From Candidatus Omnitrophota bacterium (GTDB lineage: Bacteria; Omnitrophota; 4484-213), in NCBI GenBank assembly GCA_003645805.1, contig QNCL01000011.1:1-19234 (forward strand): a stretch of DNA of 19,234 nt, read 5' to 3'. Numbering within the stretch: position 1 is the stretch's first letter; each line of letters begins with the position of its first letter. Positions 6,186 through 13,832 of this stretch are shown in pieces. Made by a program: the position numbers and the translations under genes. Under the pieces are notes generated by a model. The model saw nothing but the letters and a program-made list of their open reading frames with translations. It made no database searches and was not told the DNA's origin.

Positions 6186-8721
6186 CCATCTCCTCCCACT
6201 TTATCCTATACACATATATCCGTGCCTTATCATCCATATAAAACGGCTCAAAAAATTTGAGCCCCTTTCCCTTGAAGAGAAGTAAACGCACAAACAAAGA
6301 ATCTGCCAACTCTTTATCCAAGAGCAGAGAACGATAACCTCCCTTTTCCTCTATTATCAGTGCACAAACATTGCTGGTGCTATTCTCAAATTCTATCTCT
6401 CTTAACTTCCCTTTATGGAACAGAAACAAACTCTGGGGTGTCTTATACCTTTGAAAAGAAGAGAAAAATGCTGTTTGATGGGTATGGGGGTTATAAACTA
6501 ATGCGTTACCATCAAAATAAACTAAATCCCCCTCCTTCCTTCCCCCGGATACAGGTGGATAAAAATACCATCTCTCCGAAAGAACCTCATCTGAATGCTT
6601 AGAGTAAATAGTAAGTGCGACTGTCTGATAGATAGCCTCACTTTGCTCAGGGGTCAAGTCAAAGGTCTCGCTCAACTCTCTCAGTAAGGTATTCTTATCC
6701 CGCGCAAAGTTTCTCTTTACATACAACTTTCTCATATCCCAGTTGCTTAAAAAAGAGATATGAGCCATCTTAGAAAGTATGGTTGGTTCTACAATAAAAT
6801 AGGCAGGTGCTGGTTTGCTAAAAATCTCATTCAAGACCTTCTCAATAGCCTCGGAGGGCAACAGTTTTGTGCGCAGAAACCTTCTGGCATCTTCTCTTTT
6901 CTCTATTTCTAATAACTTCTCCAAGACCATATAGCATTTGAAAGGATCCTGGATATATTGATTCAGGAAATCAAAGGTCTTATAAGAAGCATTGTTTAAC
7001 ATCCTTAGAATCCTTACCGCCTTCTCCTCATCGGAACTGGTTAAAACCTTAGCCATCCAGTAAGCCACTGGTGTATCTTGCGAGTGTCCGTTAAAAAGCA
7101 CTCTTCTCTCTGCTACCTCTTCAAAAAAGTTTCCGTAGTCCCACCAAGAGTTGAGTATACACTCCTTGGGCGTATTTTCTTTAATATAAGTTAGTGCCTT
7201 TGCCCAATCATCGTTCATCAAAGGATAAGCTTCGCAGGCTGCGCGATACCCGGAGCGGATAAATAGGGTAAGCAACCACAGGGTAAACCCTAAAAAAAGA
7301 GGCAAAGTTACCTTCCTTCTCGCTCCTCTCCTAAGCCTCTGGGTTATCTCGTCTATCGTCCCTCCTAAGAATATCCCCAAAGGTATTATCAGAAAGATAA
7401 CAAATCGCACTCCTCCTCTTAAGCAGGCAAATAACATAAACATCAACCAGCAAAATAGCATAGCAAAAAGATCAAATTTCTCTCTCCTTTTCTTAAGATA
7501 GAGCCACAACATACCTCCCACCGTAAAGAGACATACTTTTCTTCCATATAGAAGATAGATTATTCTTTCAAAGGTGGGCTTTTGCAACTCGCCTATAGTA
7601 TAGAAGACATTAGGCCAAATACTGGGGGTAGTCGCTGTGCCTAAGTATCTGCTGTAGTAAGATAGGAGATTTAAAAATGTCTTTATCAGATTTGTATGGG
7701 TTATCAAGGCATAAAAGAGTATACCCCCTGCAAAATATATCCCCATTACTATCAAATAACTCCCTGTTTCTTTCCTTATCCTTCTTCTATTATCCTGAGA
7801 GTGGAGAGAATAACTATTAACTAATCCAAACACTAAGGCAGTTCCACTTACAGGAAGAATAAACCACCATCCTGTCCAAGTGTAGGCAAATATTGCTAAA
7901 AAAATAGAAGCCAGTGCAGAGTAGATAACAAGTTTAGAACAACTCTCTTTATTTCTTAGGGCGCAGACCAACAACCACACAATAACCAGCGGGAGCAGAA
8001 GAATAAGAGCATCATAGTCAAACCAGCCTGCGCAACTCCTCTGTAGGAATATTCTATTTAAACCCACAAATAACACTGCAAAAAAACCTGCTATATGAGA
8101 GAAAAAGTGTCGGCAAAATAGATAAAGGACGGTTAGGAAGATAAATATATAAAAGAGAGGGAGATAGAAAAGGAATCTGTGAAGGTCAACTTTTCTGAAG
8201 AAGAAATTGTATCCTTTATATAGAAAACTGGCTAAATAAAAAGGAAAGCGCTCAGAAACAACCTTACAACCCACAGGGGCAAGCATATAAGTATCATAAC
8301 TTCTGCCTTCCCGCTTCTCATTTCCAGGATGGCCATATCTAAGAATATTTCTTACATAACGCATCCAATGATAGGGGTCTAATTCTAATAGATAAGTCTG
8401 AGAATGTTCATTCTGAAAGGGGTCTTTTAACTCTTTATACACCTGCTGTATCTGCTGGCTAAGATTCTTTTTATTCTCCTCTTTCTCTATAATACCCCTT
8501 ATTGTCCTATTCGTTACTATCTCTTTAGCATAAGGACTAAGGTAGGGATAGAGTCTCTTTACTATTTGCCAAGAGTCTCTGCGCAGAGTTTCCAGAACCC
8601 TTTTTTGCGCTTCTTTCCTTAACTGGGGAAAGTAAGCAGGAAACAATCTGAAGTATATATTTATCCCTATACAGTAAAAAAACAACCCAGGGATAACTAT
8701 CCTTTTTAGTTTGAGATGCAT
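6178..8721 (-). CDS. STT3/PglB/AglB-family oligosaccharyltransferase
   Basis: Probable catalytic oligosaccharyltransferase, moving a glycan from a polyprenyl carrier to Asn in N-X-S/T on exported proteins. It has 847 residues: a multi-helix membrane half (to about 490) and a soluble periplasmic half. Family motifs are intact: ELDPYHWMRY (113-121) matches the first acidic motif (D115); GWFDYDAL (232-239) is the second (D235, D237); TIGEL (375-379) matches the TIxE/SVSE acceptor-positioning motif; and SWWDYG (525-530) is the Thr/Ser-recognising WWDYG hallmark. The stretch between the first helix and DPY is about 60 residues longer than in Campylobacter PglB. The start is an ATG at 8721 with AGGAG five bases upstream. 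The two glycosyltransferases follow directly. The motifs make the family call secure; the natural substrate is inferred. Confidence 0.93.
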   Translation of the reverse strand: MHLKLKRIVIPGLFFYCIGINIYFRLFPAYFPQLRKEAQKRVLETLRRDSWQIVKRLYPYLSPYAKEIVTNRTIRGIIEKEENKKNLSQQIQQVYKELKDPFQNEHSQTYLLELDPYHWMRYVRNILRYGHPGNEKREGRSYDTYMLAPVGCKVVSERFPFYLASFLYKGYNFFFRKVDLHRFLFYLPLFYIFIFLTVLYLFCRHFFSHIAGFFAVLFVGLNRIFLQRSCAGWFDYDALILLLPLVIVWLLVCALRNKESCSKLVIYSALASIFLAIFAYTWTGWWFILPVSGTALVFGLVNSYSLHSQDNRRRIRKETGSYLIVMGIYFAGGILFYALITHTNLIKTFLNLLSYYSRYLGTATTPSIWPNVFYTIGELQKPTFERIIYLLYGRKVCLFTVGGMLWLYLKKRREKFDLFAMLFCWLMFMLFACLRGGVRFVIFLIIPLGIFLGGTIDEITQRLRRGARRKVTLPLFLGFTLWLLTLFIRSGYRAACEAYPLMNDDWAKALTYIKENTPKECILNSWWDYGNFFEEVAERRVLFNGHSQDTPVAYWMAKVLTSSDEEKAVRILRMLNNASYKTFDFLNQYIQDPFKCYMVLEKLLEIEKREDARRFLRTKLLPSEAIEKVLNEIFSKPAPAYFIVEPTILSKMAHISFLSNWDMRKLYVKRNFARDKNTLLRELSETFDLTPEQSEAIYQTVALTIYSKHSDEVLSERWYFYPPVSGGRKEGDLVYFDGNALVYNPHTHQTAFFSSFQRYKTPQSLFLFHKGKLREIEFENSTSNVCALIIEEKGGYRSLLLDKELADSLFVRLLLFKGKGLKFFEPFYMDDKARIYVYRIKWEEMDE

Positions 8722-8794
8722 CTACTCTCCTCTCCCAACCTTTCCTCTCACAATCTCCGTTTAACCACAGACTTCCTGCTTTTCAATTAGGTAA

Positions 8795-8822
8795 ATTAGA
8801 ACAAAAGAGTCCTTACACGCAA
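8795..8822 (-). promoter_or_regulatory. Possible promoter for the STT3 glycosylation cassette
   Basis: On the minus strand, TTGCGT (8822-8817, 3 of 6), a 16-bp spacer and TCTAAT (8800-8795, 5 of 6) lie about 75 bp before the STT3-like start codon. A moderate match only, but it is the best candidate in the 171-bp gap after the tRNA genes. Confidence 0.35.
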
Positions 8823-8846
8823 TGATTAGCAATAAGAAAAAGGATG

Positions 8847-8873
8847 AAAAAAGAAAAATAAACCTTCAGAAGG
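8847..8873 (-). terminator. Weak intrinsic terminator candidate after tRNA-Glu
   Basis: On the minus strand the short dyad CCTTCTGAAGG (8873-8863) is followed directly by a T-rich run (8862-8847, mostly T). The stem is only about 4-5 bp, so this is a weak terminator at best. Its place, 20 nt after tRNA-Glu and before the next cassette, is where one would be expected. Confidence 0.35.
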
Positions 8874-8892
8874 GGAATTTGGTAGGATTGAT

Positions 8893-8970
8893 TGGCGTCC
8901 CCAACCGGATTTGAACCGGTGTTATCAGATCGAAAGTCTGGTGTCCTAGACCGGGCTAGACGATGGGGAC
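8893..8970 (-). tRNA. tRNA-Glu (anticodon UUC), CCA encoded
   Basis: The minus strand folds as a full cloverleaf: acceptor GTCCCCA pairs with TGGGGAC, followed by discriminator G and an encoded CCA at 8895-8893. The anticodon stem CAGA/TCTG holds the loop CTTTCGA with anticodon TTC. The T arm ACCGG-TTCAAAT-CCGGT is standard. The D arm TCGTCTAG...CTAGGACA is typical of bacterial tRNA-Glu. It lies 20 nt downstream of tRNA-Lys and very probably shares its transcript. Confidence 0.97.
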
Positions 8971-8990
8971 GCACGATAGTTCTTCTTCCT

Positions 8991-9066
8991 TGGTGAGCCG
9001 CCCGAGACTCGAACTCGGCACCCCCACCTTAAAAGGGTGGTGCTCTACCCGATGAGCTAGCGGCCC
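8991..9066 (-). tRNA. tRNA-Lys (anticodon UUU), CCA encoded
   Basis: On the minus strand, acceptor GGGCCGC pairs with GCGGCTC (one G-T pair), with discriminator A and encoded CCA (8993-8991). The anticodon stem CCACC/GGTGG holds CTTTTAA with anticodon TTT. The D loop CTCATCGGGTAGAG and the T arm GCCGAG-TTCGAGT-CTCGGGC are standard. The 5' end is only 11 nt after the frr stop codon, so it appears to be processed out of the ribosomal-protein operon transcript. Confidence 0.97.
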
Positions 9067-9077
9067 TTGCTCAATCT

Positions 9078-9638
9078 CTAAATTTCTCTAATTTCCTCTT
9101 CCTTCTTCTTCAATAACTCGTTTATCTGCTCAATATACCTATCGGTAATTTCCTGAATCCTTTCTTTATCCCTGAACTTATCATCCTCGCTGATCTTTTT
9201 CTCCCGCTGAAGATTCTCTATCCGCTCATTAGCCTCTCTCCTTTGGGCACGCACTCCTGCTTTTCCTTGTTCAGCAATCTGATGAGCCACTTTTACTATC
9301 TCTTCTCTTCTCTGGGCATCTAATTGGGGAACAGTAATACGGATTATCTTCTTATCACTCTCTGGAGAAAAACCTAAATTTGCTCTCATTATCGCCTTTT
9401 TTATCTCATCTATGGTAGATACATCCCAGGGTTGAACAACAAGCAAACGCGGTGCGGGATTGGAGATAGAGGCTAATTGCTTCAAAGGCACCAAACTTCC
9501 ATAATACTCCACCTTCACATTCTCTAATATCTGGGGAGAGGGGCGATTGGTTCTTAGATTGGAGAATTGGTGTCTTACTACCTCTACTGCCTTTTTCATC
9601 TTCTCTTCCATTTCTCTAAAAACCTCTTTCTCTTCCAT
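9078..9638 (-). CDS. frr: Ribosome recycling factor
   Basis: Splits post-termination ribosomes together with EF-G. The protein (186 residues from the preferred start) has the full RRF pattern: an N-terminal helix with FSNLRTNRPSPQIL, the small domain with YYGSLVPLKQLASISNP, then VQPWD, IRITVPQLDAQRRE and the long C-terminal coiled helices with KAGVRAQRREANE. I prefer the ATG at 9638, because GGGAGG lies six bases before it; an in-frame GTG at 9644 directly abuts that Shine-Dalgarno sequence. It is the last protein gene of rpsB-tsf-pyrH-frr, 19-25 nt after pyrH, with tRNA-Lys immediately downstream. Confidence 0.96.
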   Translation of the reverse strand: MEEKEVFREMEEKMKKAVEVVRHQFSNLRTNRPSPQILENVKVEYYGSLVPLKQLASISNPAPRLLVVQPWDVSTIDEIKKAIMRANLGFSPESDKKIIRITVPQLDAQRREEIVKVAHQIAEQGKAGVRAQRREANERIENLQREKKISEDDKFRDKERIQEITDRYIEQINELLKKKEEEIREI

Positions 9639-9663
9639 CTTCACCCTCCCTGTAAAAGAGCGA

Positions 9664-10383
9664 TTACTCTACTATTGTCCCGATCTTCTCTCCCAAAATA
9701 ACCCGCCGAATATTTCCCTCCTCCAAAAGGTTGAAGACGATAATGGGAATCTTGTTATCCATACACAAGGAGATTGCTGTAGCATCCATTATTGTTAACT
9801 TTCTGTTTAAGATCTCGATAAAACTCATCCTGTCTATCTTTCTCGCTTCCTTTACCTTTTCAGGGTCTGCTGAATATACACCATCCACCTTTGTGGCTTT
9901 TAAGATAACCTCTGCGTTGATCTCTGCGGCGCGTAGAGCAGCAGCGGTATCAGTAGTAAAATAGGGATTGCCTGTCCCTCCTCCAAAGATAACCACCCTT
10001 CCTTTTTCTAAATGACGAATGGCTCTCCTGCGGATATAAGGTTCAGCCAGTTGCTCCATTTTTATTGCTGTCTGCAAACGACTGAACACTCCCAACTTCT
10101 CCAGAGCACTCTGCAGAGCCATCCCATTGATTACGGTAGCCAGCATTCCCATATAGTCTGCAGTTGCTCGGTCAATCCCTCCATCTGTCCCTCTTATTCC
10201 CCGAAAGATGTTTCCTCCTCCAATAACTACCGCTACCTCAGTGCCTAACTCCCTAACTTCTTTTATCTGCTCAGCAATGGAGAAGATGATAGAGGACTCT
10301 ATACCATAACTTAATGCGCCTTGTAACACCTCTCCGCTTAACTTTAATATAACCCGTTTGTATTTAGGAGAAGAAGTTTCCAT
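9664..10383 (-). CDS. pyrH: Uridylate (UMP) kinase
   Basis: Phosphorylates UMP to UDP, in the cytoplasm as a hexamer. The 239-residue length is typical. Family motifs: LKLSGEVLQG (P-loop-like lysine region), VIGGGNIFRG, ATADYMGMLATVINGMAL, RRAIRHLEKGRVVIFGGGTGNPYFTTDTAAALRA given here in part as GRVVIFGGGTGNPYFTTDTA, and the uridine-site segment VDGVYSADP. The C terminus MDATAISLCMDNKIPI is also standard. It sits between tsf and frr as in most bacteria. The ATG at 10383 lacks a strong Shine-Dalgarno sequence. Confidence 0.97.
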   Translation of the reverse strand: METSSPKYKRVILKLSGEVLQGALSYGIESSIIFSIAEQIKEVRELGTEVAVVIGGGNIFRGIRGTDGGIDRATADYMGMLATVINGMALQSALEKLGVFSRLQTAIKMEQLAEPYIRRRAIRHLEKGRVVIFGGGTGNPYFTTDTAAALRAAEINAEVILKATKVDGVYSADPEKVKEARKIDRMSFIEILNRKLTIMDATAISLCMDNKIPIIVFNLLEEGNIRRVILGEKIGTIVE

Positions 10384-10425
10384 ATAAAAGTTTCTTTACT
10401 TACTTCATTATTTATCCCTGCGACT

Positions 10426-11019
10426 CTACATCTCTCCTTTCTCATATCTTACAAATCTCTTAATTACTATATTCTCTCCTATCTTCGCTACCAGTTCTCC
10501 TAAATATTCCTTCACTTTTAACTCGTTGTTTTTGATAAAAGGTTGCTCAAGCAGGCAGACTTGCTCATAAAATTTTTTCATCTTTCCTTCCACAATCTTC
10601 TCCACAATCTCCTTGCTCTTTGTCTCCTCAATCTGTGCTTTCAACACCTCTTTCTCCTTTTCTATCACCTCCTGAGGAATATCCTCTTTGCTTACATAAA
10701 GAGGATGGGAGGCAGCAATCTGCATTGCTATATCCTTGCCAAACCTCTTAAACTCCTCATTGCGCGAGACAAAATCTGTCTCGCAATTTATCTCTACCAA
10801 TACCCCTATCTTGCCTCGATGCACATAAGAGAAGATGCAACCTTCTCTCGTCTCCTTCTGCATTCTACGGGCAATTGCCGCTAATCCTTTCTTTCGCAAG
10901 ATCTCCACAGCCTTCTTCAGGTCATTACCTGCCTCTGAGAGGGCGTTTTTACAGTTCATTATCCCTGCTCCACTAATCTTTCGCAATTGCTTTATCGCCT
11001 CCATATCTATTTTCATCAT
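10426..11019 (-). CDS. tsf: Elongation factor Ts, short form
   Basis: Nucleotide-exchange factor for EF-Tu. At about 197 residues it is the short type known from Thermus-like and other bacteria, lacking part of the E. coli C-terminal region. The N-terminal UBA-like domain shows LRKISGAGIMNCKNAL and EAGNDLKKAVEILRKKG; the core follows with GVLVEINCETDFVSRN and IAMQIAA, and the final VKEYLGELVAKIGENI is typical. Tandem ATGs at 11019 and 11016: AGGAGG is two bases before the first and five before the second, so 11016 may be the real start. It lies downstream of rpsB behind a hairpin (11042-11068). Confidence 0.96.
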   Translation of the reverse strand: MMKIDMEAIKQLRKISGAGIMNCKNALSEAGNDLKKAVEILRKKGLAAIARRMQKETREGCIFSYVHRGKIGVLVEINCETDFVSRNEEFKRFGKDIAMQIAASHPLYVSKEDIPQEVIEKEKEVLKAQIEETKSKEIVEKIVEGKMKKFYEQVCLLEQPFIKNNELKVKEYLGELVAKIGENIVIKRFVRYEKGEM

Positions 11020-11041
11020 TCCCTCCTACTTGTTTGATATC

Positions 11042-11068
11042 GATTAGCCTGCTCTACAAGGGCTAATC
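11042..11068 (-). promoter_or_regulatory. rpsB-tsf intercistronic hairpin overlapping the rpsB stop codon
   Basis: Perfect 8-bp inverted repeat GATTAGCC (11042-11049) and GGCTAATC (11061-11068) with an 11-nt loop. The rpsB TAG (11065-11063) lies inside the upstream arm of the RNA stem. No T-tract follows, so it is more likely an attenuation, processing or stability element between S2 and EF-Ts than a full terminator. Confidence 0.55.
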
Positions 11069-11875
11069 ACTCTCTACTCCTTGGGACTCTGAATTAACCA
11101 CTTCCTCTTGCTCTTCCACCTTCTCTTGCGCTAAACCCTCTGTTTCTTCCTGCTCCAACTCTTCTTCAACCTTCTGGCTTGCTTTCATAAACTCCTCTCT
11201 CCCTTCCAATATCTTATCCGCTATTAGAGAGGTAATTAAGCGAATAGATCTAATCGCATCATCATTCCCTGGAATAACATAATCTATCTTCTCTGGATCT
11301 GCATTAGTATCTACAATGGCTACTACAGGAATTCCGAGAATATTTGCTTCATGCACAGCAATCTCTGACTTCTTAACATCTACTACAAACAAAGCCTTAG
11401 GAAGTTTATCCATCTCTATTATCCCTTCTAAATTCTTATGCAATTTCTGCCTTTCCCTTTCCAACCTTGCCCTTTCCTTTTTGGGTAAGAGGTTAGATCT
11501 CTCCTCCTTCGCCAACTCCTCAATCTCTTTCAGATGCTGAACACTCTTGCGAATAGTCTGAAAATTGGTTAGCGTCCCTCCTAACCAGCGCTGGTTTACA
11601 TAGAACATCCCACATCGCTGTGCTTCTTCCTTTACTATCTGCTGGGCTTGTTTCTTAGTTCCTACAAACAGGATATACTCTCCTTTGCTGGCTAATTCCT
11701 TCAGGAAATTACCACTCTCCTCTAATGCCTCTACTGTCTGGCGCAGGTCAATTATATGCACCCCTTTCTTATTGGCAAAGATATAATCCTTCATTTTGGG
11801 ATTCCAATGCCGTCTTAGGTGTCCAAAATGCACACCTGCCTCCAAGAGTTGTTTCAACAATTCTTCTTTCTTCAC
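11063..11875 (-). CDS. rpsB: Ribosomal protein uS2
   Basis: Small-subunit protein. The core (about 1-225) is unmistakable: LLEAGVHFGHLRRHWNPKM, YIFANKKGVHIIDLRQT, ILFVGTKKQAQQIV, RWLGGTLTNFQTI, PKALFVVDVKKSEIAV and IPGNDDAIRSIRLITSLIAD. A Glu/Gln-rich tail of about 45 residues follows and brings the length to 270, longer than E. coli S2 (241). The start is a GTG at 11875, five bases after a perfect AGGAGG. It heads the rpsB-tsf-pyrH-frr-tRNA unit, with its own promoter and a structured leader of about 68 nt. Confidence 0.97.
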   Translation of the reverse strand: MKKEELLKQLLEAGVHFGHLRRHWNPKMKDYIFANKKGVHIIDLRQTVEALEESGNFLKELASKGEYILFVGTKKQAQQIVKEEAQRCGMFYVNQRWLGGTLTNFQTIRKSVQHLKEIEELAKEERSNLLPKKERARLERERQKLHKNLEGIIEMDKLPKALFVVDVKKSEIAVHEANILGIPVVAIVDTNADPEKIDYVIPGNDDAIRSIRLITSLIADKILEGREEFMKASQKVEEELEQEETEGLAQEKVEEQEEVVNSESQGVESD

Positions 11876-11903
11876 TATCTCCTCCTTCTGTTTGAGTGCG
11901 TGA

Positions 11904-11932
11904 TTTACTTGTCTGCTTGTAGTGCAAGTAAA
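11904..11932 (-). promoter_or_regulatory. Inverted repeat in rpsB 5' leader
   Basis: Perfect 8-bp arms TTTACTTG (11904-11911) and CAAGTAAA (11925-11932) with a 13-nt loop, in the transcribed leader between the promoter and the rpsB ribosome-binding site. A second CAAG inside the loop allows an alternative shorter stem with the same CTTG. Autoregulation of rpsB by S2 binding to its leader is known in other bacteria; whether this stem serves that purpose is inference. Confidence 0.45.
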
Positions 11933-11949
11933 CTTATCCAGAGACTTTT

Positions 11950-11978
11950 ATTATACCATCATCCTCCTCTTTTTGCAA
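11950..11978 (-). promoter_or_regulatory. Sigma70-type promoter for rpsB-tsf-pyrH-frr-tRNA
   Basis: On the minus strand, TTGCAA (11978-11973, 4 of 6), a 17-bp spacer and a perfect -10 TATAAT (11955-11950) with an extended TGG just before it. Transcription would start near 11943. The -35 box begins 4 nt after the stop of the ABC exporter gene and no terminator lies between, so read-through from upstream is also likely. Confidence 0.8.
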
Positions 11979-11981
11979 ATT

Positions 11982-13772
11982 TTACTCTGAAGAAAATTGC
12001 ATCTCATAAAGTTTTCTGTAGAGAGAGTCTCGGGATAGAAGTTGGTTATGTTTTCCTATATCCACTATCCTTCCCTTATCCAGAACTACAATCTTATCAG
12101 CATGTTTGATAGTAGATAAACGATGAGCAATCACGAACACGGTCTTTCCGTGCATCAATCTCTCAATTGCCTCCTGAATCAACCTCTCGCTTTTTGCATC
12201 CAATTGAGAGGTAGCCTCATCAAGGATAAGAATAGGAGCATTTTTCAAAAAAACGCGAGCGATTGCCAACCGCTGTCTTTCTCCTCCAGAAAGAGTGATT
12301 CCTTGCTCTCCAATTATTGTATCATACTGCTCAGGAAGGTTGATAATAAACTGGTGGGCATTGGCTGCCTTTGCTGCACATATTATCTCCTCCAAACTTG
12401 CCTCTCTCTTTCCATAGGCAATATTTGCCCGCACAGTGTCATTGAACAAGATAGTCTCTTGAGTAACAATGCCAATCTGTGCCCTTAGAGACTTTAGATG
12501 GAGATCTCGCACATCATAACCGTCAATGGTAATCCTCCCCTGCGAAGGATCATAGAAACGAGGGATTAAATTGACCAATGTTGTTTTTCCTACTCCACTA
12601 TGCCCTACTAAAGCAACCACCTCTCCTTTGGGAATATGTAGATTTATACCCTTGAGCACCTCTCGCTTATGATATCTAAAATACACATTTTCAAAAGCGA
12701 TCTCTTTGCTGAACGAGGGTAAGATTAGAGCGTTCTCCTTCTCTTTAATCTGTGGCTGGGTATCTAATATTTTAAATATTCGCTTAGCCGCTCCTAAAGC
12801 CTGCTGAGTAAGCCCATAGATATTACTTATCTTCTTAAATGGTTTTATCAAAGAAAGCAAAGCCCCTAAAAAAAGGGTAAATACACCCGCAGACATTGTT
12901 CCTCTTAATACCTCTCTGCCTCCAACGAAAAGGATAAAGGTAGCGCTCAGTGCTCCTACAAACTCGTTCAGAGGGCTTAGGAGAATAGTTCTCTTCATTC
13001 CTTTAAGAGTTAGTCGATAAAATCTGTCGTTTTCCTGGGCAAACCTCTCTGTTTCATATTCCTCCATTGAAAAGGCTTTTACTATCCGCACTCCAGCAAT
13101 GGTCTCATACAGAAGGCTATTAATTCGCCCCATCTTCTCCTGCGAACTGATGCTAATCTTGCGTAATCTCTTGCCTATCTTAACTACAGGCAGGACTATT
13201 AAAGGAAGAAGAAAAAGAGAAAATGTAGCCAGTCGCCAATGAATGAAAAAGACAATGCTCAGAAAGAGGAGAATTTGAAAGAATTGGTAAAGAAACTCCT
13301 TTAGTCCTTCTGCGATAGAGTTTTGAATCATTCCTACATCATAAGTAATCTGAGAAACTAACTCTCCAGTTCGTGCCTGGTCAAAGAAATCAAGGGAAAG
13401 GGTTTGAAATTTCCGATACACCTCATTTCGAATATCTCGAATAACCCGTTGCCCCACACTACTCATCAAAAAAGTTTGAGTAAATACAAAGATACCCTTC
13501 AGCACAAAGAGAAGAGGAAGGAGCAAGATAACAGCAGAGAGGAGTTCTGAAGGAGAAAGAGCGTTTATCTTAAATAGAAAGTGGTTTAGAAAAGGGGGTA
13601 AGGAACGAGTGATTACTATTTCCCGATGAGAAAAAATCTTATCTACCAACGGAGCAACTATCCCCAAGGAGATTCCACTGAAGCCTGCGGAGAAAAACAT
13701 ACAGATGACCGCTACTGAGATGGTGGATAAATAGGGCTTGAGAAATTTTAATAAGCGAATATATGCTCTCAT
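11982..13772 (-). CDS. msbA: MsbA-like lipid/LPS ABC exporter (half-transporter)
   Basis: A 596-residue ABC exporter with an N-terminal six-helix membrane domain (about 1-320) fused to an ATPase domain. ATPase motifs: Walker A GHSGVGKTT (390-398), Q-loop IVTQET (435-440), signature LSGGERQRLAIARV (494-507), Walker B ILILDEATS (514-522) and H-loop IAHRLSTI (548-555). Length and layout match MsbA, which flips lipid A-core across the inner membrane as a homodimer. The neighbours support this: a GnnB-like lipid A aminotransferase is directly upstream, and lpxB is nearby. Other lipid or peptide exporters of the same fold cannot be excluded by sequence. The ATG at 13772 has no Shine-Dalgarno sequence but overlaps the stop of a 15-codon ORF (ATGA), implying coupled translation. 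Confidence 0.85.
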   Translation of the reverse strand: MRAYIRLLKFLKPYLSTISVAVICMFFSAGFSGISLGIVAPLVDKIFSHREIVITRSLPPFLNHFLFKINALSPSELLSAVILLLPLLFVLKGIFVFTQTFLMSSVGQRVIRDIRNEVYRKFQTLSLDFFDQARTGELVSQITYDVGMIQNSIAEGLKEFLYQFFQILLFLSIVFFIHWRLATFSLFLLPLIVLPVVKIGKRLRKISISSQEKMGRINSLLYETIAGVRIVKAFSMEEYETERFAQENDRFYRLTLKGMKRTILLSPLNEFVGALSATFILFVGGREVLRGTMSAGVFTLFLGALLSLIKPFKKISNIYGLTQQALGAAKRIFKILDTQPQIKEKENALILPSFSKEIAFENVYFRYHKREVLKGINLHIPKGEVVALVGHSGVGKTTLVNLIPRFYDPSQGRITIDGYDVRDLHLKSLRAQIGIVTQETILFNDTVRANIAYGKREASLEEIICAAKAANAHQFIINLPEQYDTIIGEQGITLSGGERQRLAIARVFLKNAPILILDEATSQLDAKSERLIQEAIERLMHGKTVFVIAHRLSTIKHADKIVVLDKGRIVDIGKHNQLLSRDSLYRKLYEMQFSSE

Positions 13773-13816
13773 AACTTTAACCCGGAGGATCTGAAGAAGA
13801 CTAAACCTTCTTTCAT
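13769..13816 (-). CDS. 15-codon mini-ORF translationally coupled to msbA-like gene
   Basis: ATG at 13816 with a strong Shine-Dalgarno sequence (AAGGAGG, 3 nt gap) opens MKEGLVFFRSSGLKL and stops at TGA 13771-13769, sharing ATGA with the exporter start. The exporter has no ribosome-binding site of its own, so ribosomes probably reach it through this ORF. In the RNA, GGAGGA of the Shine-Dalgarno region can pair with TCCTCC 29 nt downstream, with an inner AGAAG/CTTCT stem, so initiation may be switchable. The peptide itself has no recognised function. Confidence 0.5.
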   Translation of the reverse strand: MKEGLVFFRSSGLKL

Positions 13817-13832
13817 TTCCTCCTTCTCTCTT

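Noticed and set aside
9638..9644. GTG start for frr
   Set aside because: The Shine-Dalgarno GGGAGG directly touches this GTG, whereas the ATG two codons later is six bases away and gives the usual length.
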